Shown one piece after another: positions 59,063 through 64,000 of a stretch of DNA of 64,000 bases (its first letter is position 1; each line of letters opens with the position of its first letter). The stretch is from Anaerolineae bacterium (lineage in GTDB: Bacteria > Chloroflexota > Anaerolineae > Aggregatilineales > Phototrophicaceae), in the NCBI GenBank assembly GCA_022843385.1, contig JALHNT010000005.1, positions 106,010-170,009 on the forward strand, written 5' to 3'. Both the position numbers and the translations under genes were made by a program. Below the pieces are notes generated by a model. The model saw only the letters and a program-made list of their open reading frames with translations, was not told the origin of the DNA and ran no database searches.

Positions 59063-59827
59063 ATGAATCACCTGTACATCGAACGTCTGGGACAACCGGA
59101 TAAGCCAGCCATCATCTTCCTGCACGGCGGTGGCCTGAGCAGCCGTCAGTGGGGGCCGCAGATGCAGAAACTCGCCAGCGACTTCTTCTGTCTGGCACCC
59201 GACCTGCCGGAACAGGGACGCAGCGCCGCAGTACAACCATTCACGCTGTCCGGGGCAGCGGAACAGGTAATCGAGCTGATTCAAGAGATTCCGTCACAGC
59301 GGGCGCACCTGGTCGGCCTGTCGCTGGGCGGCGCAGTCGCGCTGGAAGTGGCGCGAGTTGCGCCAGAGCGTGTCGATCACCTGCTGGTCAGCGGGACATC
59401 CGCCGGGTTGAGCGGCTGGCTGGGGAAGATCACCATCTGGAGCGCCGGCCTGTACCGCTGGTTCAGCCAGGAGCAATTGCTGCGGCTGGCCTACCGCCAG
59501 TTCAACATTCCGCCACAGTATCAGGCTGATCTGCGCGAAGATCTGCTCAAGGGTTTTGACCCGGCCTTCACCCGCCATTTCACCGAAGCGTTGATGCAGC
59601 TTCAGCTTCCGGCGCGGGCCAATGCCCTGGTGTGTGTTGGCGAGCGCGAGACGACCGTTGCCAGAGGTGATGCCCGTAAGCTGGTACAGCGGATAGCCGG
59701 GGCGCGCGGCGTGGTTGTACCGAAGGTCGGTCATGTGTGGAATCTGGAAGCGCATGATCTGTTCACCGAGATAGTTCGGGCGTTTGTGAGGGATCAACCG
59801 CTGCCAGATGGGCTGCGAACATTGTGA
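59063..59827 (+). CDS. Alpha/beta hydrolase
   Basis: The 254-residue protein begins at 59063 (GAGAGAAACC-ATG). It has the fold's motifs: IIFLHGGGLSSRQWGPQMQ, nucleophile elbow GLSLGGAVAL (Ser about residue 86), GERETTVARGD and the His in VGHVWNLEAHDL. Probably a small-molecule esterase; substrate unknown. It ends 11 bp before the first glycosyltransferase, suggesting a four- to five-gene transcript with the exporter. Confidence 0.9.
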   Translation: MNHLYIERLGQPDKPAIIFLHGGGLSSRQWGPQMQKLASDFFCLAPDLPEQGRSAAVQPFTLSGAAEQVIELIQEIPSQRAHLVGLSLGGAVALEVARVAPERVDHLLVSGTSAGLSGWLGKITIWSAGLYRWFSQEQLLRLAYRQFNIPPQYQADLREDLLKGFDPAFTRHFTEALMQLQLPARANALVCVGERETTVARGDARKLVQRIAGARGVVVPKVGHVWNLEAHDLFTEIVRAFVRDQPLPDGLRTL

Positions 59828-59838
59828 GGGGATAAGCG

Positions 59839-61113
59839 ATGACAATTGTGATTTTGACCGCTGGGACGCGCGGTGATGTGCAGCCGTATCTGGCGCTGGC
59901 ACACGGGTTGATGAAAGCCGGACATGTGGTTCGGCTGGCCGCGCCGAGCAACTTTGAGACGTTCGCCAACGAACATGGTGTACCCTATGCGCCGCTGCGG
60001 GCGGATTACTACCAGTTGATGGACTCGCCCGAGGGTCAGGCGCTCAAGAGTGGCAACCCCTTGCGCGTGATGAAGCATATGCGGACGACGATCTTCCCGT
60101 TGATGCGCCGCCTGCTCGATGATAGCTGGGAGGCCAGCCGCGATGCTACGTGCCTCATCTATCACCCGAAGGTGTTCAGCACCGCTCACATCGCCGAGAA
60201 GCTGGGCATTCCAGCTCTCATGGCCGCCACTGTACCCATCATCCACCCGACAGCCGAATTCCCGGCAGCGGGTGTCATTCACCGCAACCTGGGCGGCTTT
60301 CTGAATAAGCTGACCTATCAGGCAGCTCCTGCAGCCATGAGCAGCTTCAACAGCATCCTCAGTGAATGGCGACAGGACAAGCTGGGATTGCCAGCCAAGT
60401 CGAATGCGGTCAAGGGATTCACGCTGAATGGTAAGCCCATTCCGGTGCTGTACAACTTCAGCCAGCACCTCATCCCGCGCCCGGCGGATTGGGACGACTC
60501 GGCGTATATCACCGGCTTCTGGCTGCTGGATAACCGCACCCACTGGCAGCCGCCAGCCGACCTGACGCGCTTCATCGAGAGCGGCGCGCCCCCGGTCTAT
60601 ATCGGCTTCGGCAGCATGGTGGCTGAAGACCCGGCGCGGCTGACCGAGGCGGTGATCGAGGGGTTGAAGCAGTCAGGGCAGCGCGGCGTGGTAGCGGCCG
60701 GTTGGGGTGGCATCCGCGTCAGCGATGTGCCGGAGAGCATCTACCTGCTGAAGGAAGCACCGCATGAATGGCTGTTTCCACGTATGGCGGCAGTGGTTCA
60801 TCATGGTGGCGCAGGGACAACAGCTGCCGGTCTGCTGGCGGGCAAGCCGACGATCATCATCCCATTCATCGCTGACCAACCATTCTGGGGCAACCGGATT
60901 GCGGCGCTGGGCGCAGGGCCGGCACCGATTCCACAAAAGCAATTGACCGCCGCGAAGCTATCACAGGCCATCCGCGAGGCGGTATCGAACATGGAGATGC
61001 AGCGCAAAGCTGCGGTTATCGGCGAGAAGCTGCGGGCTGAAGATGGTGTCAGTAATGCGGTGGCAGTTATCGAGCAGAAAATCCAGCTTGCTCGTGAAAA
61101 AGTAGCCGTTTAG
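59839..61113 (+). CDS. UGT-type glycosyltransferase (GT1 family), copy 1
   Basis: This 424-residue enzyme has a GT-B fold: acceptor-binding N-terminal half (VILTAGTRGDVQPYLALAHGLMKAGHVVRLAAPSNFE) and a C-terminal nucleotide-sugar site with the UGT-like HHGGAGTTAAGLLAGKPTIIIPFIADQPFWGNRI (about 318-350). The N-terminal pattern matches sterol/lipid glucosyltransferases and the C-terminal motif matches UGT signatures; it likely glycosylates a lipid or small hydrophobic alcohol. It stands 23 bp before a paralogue. Confidence 0.93.
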   Translation: MTIVILTAGTRGDVQPYLALAHGLMKAGHVVRLAAPSNFETFANEHGVPYAPLRADYYQLMDSPEGQALKSGNPLRVMKHMRTTIFPLMRRLLDDSWEASRDATCLIYHPKVFSTAHIAEKLGIPALMAATVPIIHPTAEFPAAGVIHRNLGGFLNKLTYQAAPAAMSSFNSILSEWRQDKLGLPAKSNAVKGFTLNGKPIPVLYNFSQHLIPRPADWDDSAYITGFWLLDNRTHWQPPADLTRFIESGAPPVYIGFGSMVAEDPARLTEAVIEGLKQSGQRGVVAAGWGGIRVSDVPESIYLLKEAPHEWLFPRMAAVVHHGGAGTTAAGLLAGKPTIIIPFIADQPFWGNRIAALGAGPAPIPQKQLTAAKLSQAIREAVSNMEMQRKAAVIGEKLRAEDGVSNAVAVIEQKIQLAREKVAV

Positions 61114-61136
61114 CACTTTATGAGAGGAGGAGCATT

Positions 61137-62384
61137 ATGCATATTCGACTGTTGGCGCTGGGATCGCGCGGGGATGTCCAGCCATACATCGCGCTGGGGC
61201 TGGGTTTGCAGCGCGCTGGATACGATGTGGCAATCGCAGCGTCAGATAACTTCCGTGCGTTCATCGAAAGCTATGGCCTGGTCTGTAAGACCACCAAGGG
61301 CGACTTACAGCAAATGCTTCAGGGGCAGCGCGGCGGACGCAAGGCCAAGTGGTTGTTCCTGCAGATGGTGTTGGATGAAACACTGCGGCTGACCGAGGGT
61401 GCCGATGCGCTGATTTACGCACCAGCAGCGATCTTCGCCGCGCCTCATGTAGTGGAAAAGCTGGGCATCATTGGCATCCCGACGCTGTTGCAGCCTTTCC
61501 TGCACCCGACCGGTGACTTTCCGTCAGCGGGGATGCCCGTGCTGGGATTGGGCAGCGGTTACAACCGCTGGACTTATCGCTTTGTCGAATGGCTGACCTG
61601 GACCTTCACCAAGAGCAAAATCAACCGCTGGCGTGAGGAGACGCTGGGTCTGCCACCGGCGCAGACCAGTCACTTCGATCTGGCGCGCCGCGCCGGGATG
61701 CCCACGCTCTACGGGATCAGTCCACAGGTCTTGCCAAAACCGGCAGAGTGGCCGTCGGATGCGCATCTGACGGGTTACTGGTTCCTGGGCAGCAACACCG
61801 ATTGGCAACCTCCGGAGGCGTTAGAAGCCTTTCTCCAGGCTGGCGATCCACCCGTCTATATCGGCTTCGGCAGCATGGTCGCTCGGCAGCCGGAGCGGAT
61901 GGCCCGGATGGCGCTGGACGCGGTGCAGCAGGCCGGTGTCCGGGGGATTCTGGCGGCAGGTTGGGGTGGTCTATCAGCGGCTCAGATACCGAAAGATGTG
62001 CTGCTGATCGATCAGGCGCCCCACGAGTGGCTGTTCCCACGAGTCGGAGCAGTAGTCCATCATGGCGGCGCAGGGACGACGGCTGCCGGTTTGCGGGCGG
62101 GCGTCCCCAGCATTGTCGTTCCGTTCAAGAGTGACCAGCCTTTCTGGGGAGCGCAGGTTCATCGACTGGGCGCGGGGCCGGTACCGATCCCGCAGAAGCA
62201 GTTGACTGCCGAGAGGCTGGCACAGGCCATCCGCGAGGCGGTGACGAACACGGAGATGCAGCGCAAAGCCGCTGTCATCGGTGAGAAGCTGCGGGCGGAG
62301 GATGGCGTAGGCAACGCAGTGGCGATCATCGAGCGCGTGGTCGGGAAAGCCGAAGCGGTTCCGAAGATGCCCTTACTGGTGTAG
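61137..62384 (+). CDS. UGT-type glycosyltransferase (GT1 family), copy 2
   Basis: The 415-residue paralogue has the same layout (RLLALGSRGDVQPYIALGLGLQRAGYDVAIAASDNFR; HHGGAGTTAAGLRAGVPSIVVPFKSDQPFWG). Its last ~75 residues are nearly identical to copy 1 (for example LRAEDGVGNAVAIIE), while the N-terminal acceptor halves differ, as expected for duplicates with different acceptors. GAGGAGG precedes the ATG. Together with the hydrolase and ABC exporter it may build and export a glycolipid. Confidence 0.93.
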   Translation: MHIRLLALGSRGDVQPYIALGLGLQRAGYDVAIAASDNFRAFIESYGLVCKTTKGDLQQMLQGQRGGRKAKWLFLQMVLDETLRLTEGADALIYAPAAIFAAPHVVEKLGIIGIPTLLQPFLHPTGDFPSAGMPVLGLGSGYNRWTYRFVEWLTWTFTKSKINRWREETLGLPPAQTSHFDLARRAGMPTLYGISPQVLPKPAEWPSDAHLTGYWFLGSNTDWQPPEALEAFLQAGDPPVYIGFGSMVARQPERMARMALDAVQQAGVRGILAAGWGGLSAAQIPKDVLLIDQAPHEWLFPRVGAVVHHGGAGTTAAGLRAGVPSIVVPFKSDQPFWGAQVHRLGAGPVPIPQKQLTAERLAQAIREAVTNTEMQRKAAVIGEKLRAEDGVGNAVAIIERVVGKAEAVPKMPLLV

Positions 62385-62397
62385 GGCTGGCCGCGCA

Positions 62398-62414
62398 CCC
62401 CCCAATTTCTGGGG
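62398..62414. promoter_or_regulatory. CCCCA-N5-TGGGG palindrome before the ABC exporter
   Basis: CCCCA-ATTTC-TGGGG lies 14-30 bp past the second glycosyltransferase stop and about 90 bp before the ATPase start codon. It matches the core of 55946-55964 upstream of the hydrolase gene. Confidence 0.45.
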
Positions 62415-62499
62415 TTGTATAGGCGATTACAAAGGCCTTGAATGAAATTATGGTCGTTACAAATCAGCCAGCGTGGCTGATGGGGAGAGGAGTTGTATC

Positions 62500-63465
62500 A
62501 TGACCCAACAGGCGGTCATTCAGACTGAGAATCTGAGCAAGAGTTATCGAAAATCACGGACGGAGCTGATCCCGGCGCTGAAGAACCTGAGCCTCAGCAT
62601 TCAGCCGGGCGAAATCTTCGGTTATCTGGGGCCGAATGGGGCGGGCAAAACCACCACCATCCGGCTGCTGCTGGACCTGATCCGCCCCACCAGTGGACGG
62701 GCGATGATCTTCGGCCAGGAGGTACAGCAGAACAGCGTCGAACTGCACCGGCGCATCGGCTTTCTGCCGGGTGAACTGAACCTGTGGAAGAACCTGACCG
62801 GGCAGGAAGTGATCCACTACTTCGGCAAGGTGCGCGGCGGGGTCAACGAGAGCTATGTGAGGCAGCTCTCTCAGCGGCTGGACTTTGATCCCAGCCTGCG
62901 TGTCCGCAGTTATTCCAGCGGCAACCGGCGCAAGCTCGGTCTGGTGCTGGCGCTCATGCATCAGCCGGAGCTGCTGATCCTGGATGAACCCACCGGCGGC
63001 CTCGACCCCTTGATGCAGCAGATCTTCAACGAGTTGATGTTGGAGTACCAGCAGCAGGGGCGGACAGTGTTCCTGTCGTCCCACATCCTCAGCGAAGTGC
63101 AGGCCATCTGTGACCGGGTGGGCATCCTGCGCAACGGCGAGCTGAAGGCCGTCGAAACGGTTGACCGGCTGACCCATGTCGATTTCCGTTGGGTGACTCT
63201 GAAAGCCCGCGAGGCGATTCAGCCGGATGTGCTGCGCCAGGTAGAAGGTGTGAGCGAAGTGAGCGCGGTGGACAAAGGGTTGCGGCTGCGGCTGACCGGC
63301 GACTTTGACCCGCTGCTGCGTGCCATCAGCCCGTACTATATCGAAGACCTGCGGGTGCAGGAGCCGACGCTGGAAGAGATTTTCCTGGCCTACTATGACG
63401 ATCACCGCAATGGTAACGGTCAGCGGGTTGCCGAGGGGCAGCGCAAGGCCGAGCTGGTACGGTGA
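62500..63465 (+). CDS. ABC transporter ATP-binding protein (export type)
   Basis: From the ATG at 62500 (GAGGAG upstream) the protein has 322 residues. Walker A (GPNGAGKTTTIRLLL, about 46-60), a Q loop, the signature region YSSGNRRKLGL (an atypical LSGGQ), Walker B (LLILDEPTGGLDP) and the H-loop SSHILSEVQ are in order. A C-terminal ~75-residue accessory domain follows. The layout matches ABC-2 exporters of drugs, lipids or polysaccharides, and the adjacent permease starts 16 bp later. Confidence 0.95.
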   Translation: MTQQAVIQTENLSKSYRKSRTELIPALKNLSLSIQPGEIFGYLGPNGAGKTTTIRLLLDLIRPTSGRAMIFGQEVQQNSVELHRRIGFLPGELNLWKNLTGQEVIHYFGKVRGGVNESYVRQLSQRLDFDPSLRVRSYSSGNRRKLGLVLALMHQPELLILDEPTGGLDPLMQQIFNELMLEYQQQGRTVFLSSHILSEVQAICDRVGILRNGELKAVETVDRLTHVDFRWVTLKAREAIQPDVLRQVEGVSEVSAVDKGLRLRLTGDFDPLLRAISPYYIEDLRVQEPTLEEIFLAYYDDHRNGNGQRVAEGQRKAELVR

Positions 63466-63481
63466 ACGGAGGAGTGCAATC

Positions 63482-64000
63482 ATGATCGTCTTTATGGAAA
63501 CGCTGCGCCGCGGCTGGCGTGGCATGATTTACTGGGGGCTAGGGGTTGGTCTGTATGGCTTCATCATGGCTGCCTATGTGCAGGACGCCGATATGCTGAA
63601 GCAGTATGCGGAAATCGCCAACAGCTTCCCGCCAGCGCTGCTGAAACTCTTCGGCGGCGATGCGGCGATGCTGGCGACGCCGGAAGGATTCCTGGCTTAC
63701 GGCTTCTTCGGCTTCGCGGTGCTGATCCTGGCCGTCTATGCCATTCTGTCTGGCCTGAACATCAGCGCCAACGATGAGGACTCCGGCGTGCTGGATGTGG
63801 TGCTCAGTCTGCCACTGCCGCGCTGGCGTCTGATGTTGGAGAAGTTCGCCGCCTACAGCCTGCTCATCGTCGGGATTATCGTGCTGTCGCTGGTCGGCCT
63901 CATGCTGGGCAACCAGGTCTCGGCCATGCCGATTGAGGTGGGCAAGATCATCCCCAGCATGGTCAATGTGCTGCCCAGCGTGCTGCTGATCCTGGCGTTC
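63482..64000 (+). CDS. ABC-2 exporter permease (partial, runs off the window)
   Basis: The frame starts with ATG at 63482 (GGAGG upstream) and stays open to the window edge (173 codons). Visible TM helices: about 15-35 (MIYWGLGVGLYGFIMAAYV), 78-105 (FLAYGFFGFAVLILAVYAILSGLNIS) and 130-155 (LLIVGIIVLSLVGLMLG). The segment ANDEDSGVLDVVLSLPLPRWRLMLEKF between TM2 and TM3 is typical of ABC-2-type permeases that pair with the preceding ATPase. Its product exports the same unknown substrate. Confidence 0.85.
   Translation, partial: MIVFMETLRRGWRGMIYWGLGVGLYGFIMAAYVQDADMLKQYAEIANSFPPALLKLFGGDAAMLATPEGFLAYGFFGFAVLILAVYAILSGLNISANDEDSGVLDVVLSLPLPRWRLMLEKFAAYSLLIVGIIVLSLVGLMLGNQVSAMPIEVGKIIPSMVNVLPSVLLILAF

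Overview
The window is about 58-60 % GC and looks like chromosomal DNA of a free-living Chloroflexota bacterium, most likely of the Anaerolineae. This placement is inferred from the gene content and protein style: Thr/Pro-repeat ectodomains, an ECF sigma factor coupled to a single-TM partner with a Cys-Leu-Tyr-Pro motif, an F420-dependent LLM oxidoreductase, a DUF4058 protein, Clp-N-only proteins and an Anaerolineae-like DnaA. No 16S gene is present to confirm it. Layout: 1-3.7 kb holds a membrane glycosyltransferase - ECF sigma - membrane partner operon and a small membrane protein/RNA 2',3'-cyclic phosphodiesterase pair. 4.1-5.3 kb is an intact-looking IS1-family element with an 8-bp target duplication and an A7 slippage site. 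5.3-10.6 kb carries an NmrA-like reductase, a lone receiver protein, a TetR/P450 divergent pair and a membrane-anchored sulfite-oxidase-fold protein. 10.7-13.7 kb has two tandem Clp-N-repeat proteins without an ATPase. 13.9-31.2 kb is mostly housekeeping and general metabolism: a secreted protein with a 60-bp minisatellite, an LLM oxidoreductase, a 144-bp tandem repeat, an MFS exporter, RsfS, hydrolases, rhodanese, a Zn-ribbon/Nudix/GNAT fusion, a beta-propeller protein, FolC, a PAS histidine kinase, RsmA, a galactonate-dehydratase-like enolase, DUF4058, a thioredoxin-like protein and a monooxygenase. 31.3-32.7 kb has a pentapeptide-repeat membrane protein and the RNase P RNA gene. 32.8-47.2 kb is one carbohydrate (arabinan/arabino-oligosaccharide) utilisation locus: a Gfo/Idh oxidoreductase, two GH43 enzymes (one with CBM42), a GH2 enzyme, two GH51 arabinofuranosidases, a sugar ABC importer and a divergent LacI regulator with a convincing operator on the importer promoter. 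47.2-50.6 kb contains a candidate origin/leader region, dnaA, and a 1.4-kb segment with a HEAT-repeat gene bounded by a second copy of the dnaA 3' end. 50.6-64 kb holds DUF1330, tRNA-Ala(GGC), a creatininase-family protein, an HtrA protease, an AHSA1/ArsR operon with a strong palindrome, an M24-fold protein, alpha/beta hydrolases, a TetR regulator, a double SnoaL protein, two tandem UGT-type glycosyltransferases and an ABC exporter cut by the window edge. How the parts work together: the arabinan locus is a coherent system. Secreted GH43 enzymes cut arabinan, the SBP and two permeases import the oligosaccharides, cytoplasmic GH51/GH2 enzymes release sugars, and LacI represses until an inducer appears. 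No importer ATPase is present, so a shared MsmK/MalK-type ATPase elsewhere is implied. I saw no CRISPR array, prophage, toxin-antitoxin pair, restriction system or biosynthetic cluster. The most unusual structures are the dnaA 3'-end duplication with its captured segment, the duplicated Clp-N-only genes, the composite palindromic elements between the GH51 genes and the mutually exclusive hairpins in the sugar ABC operon.
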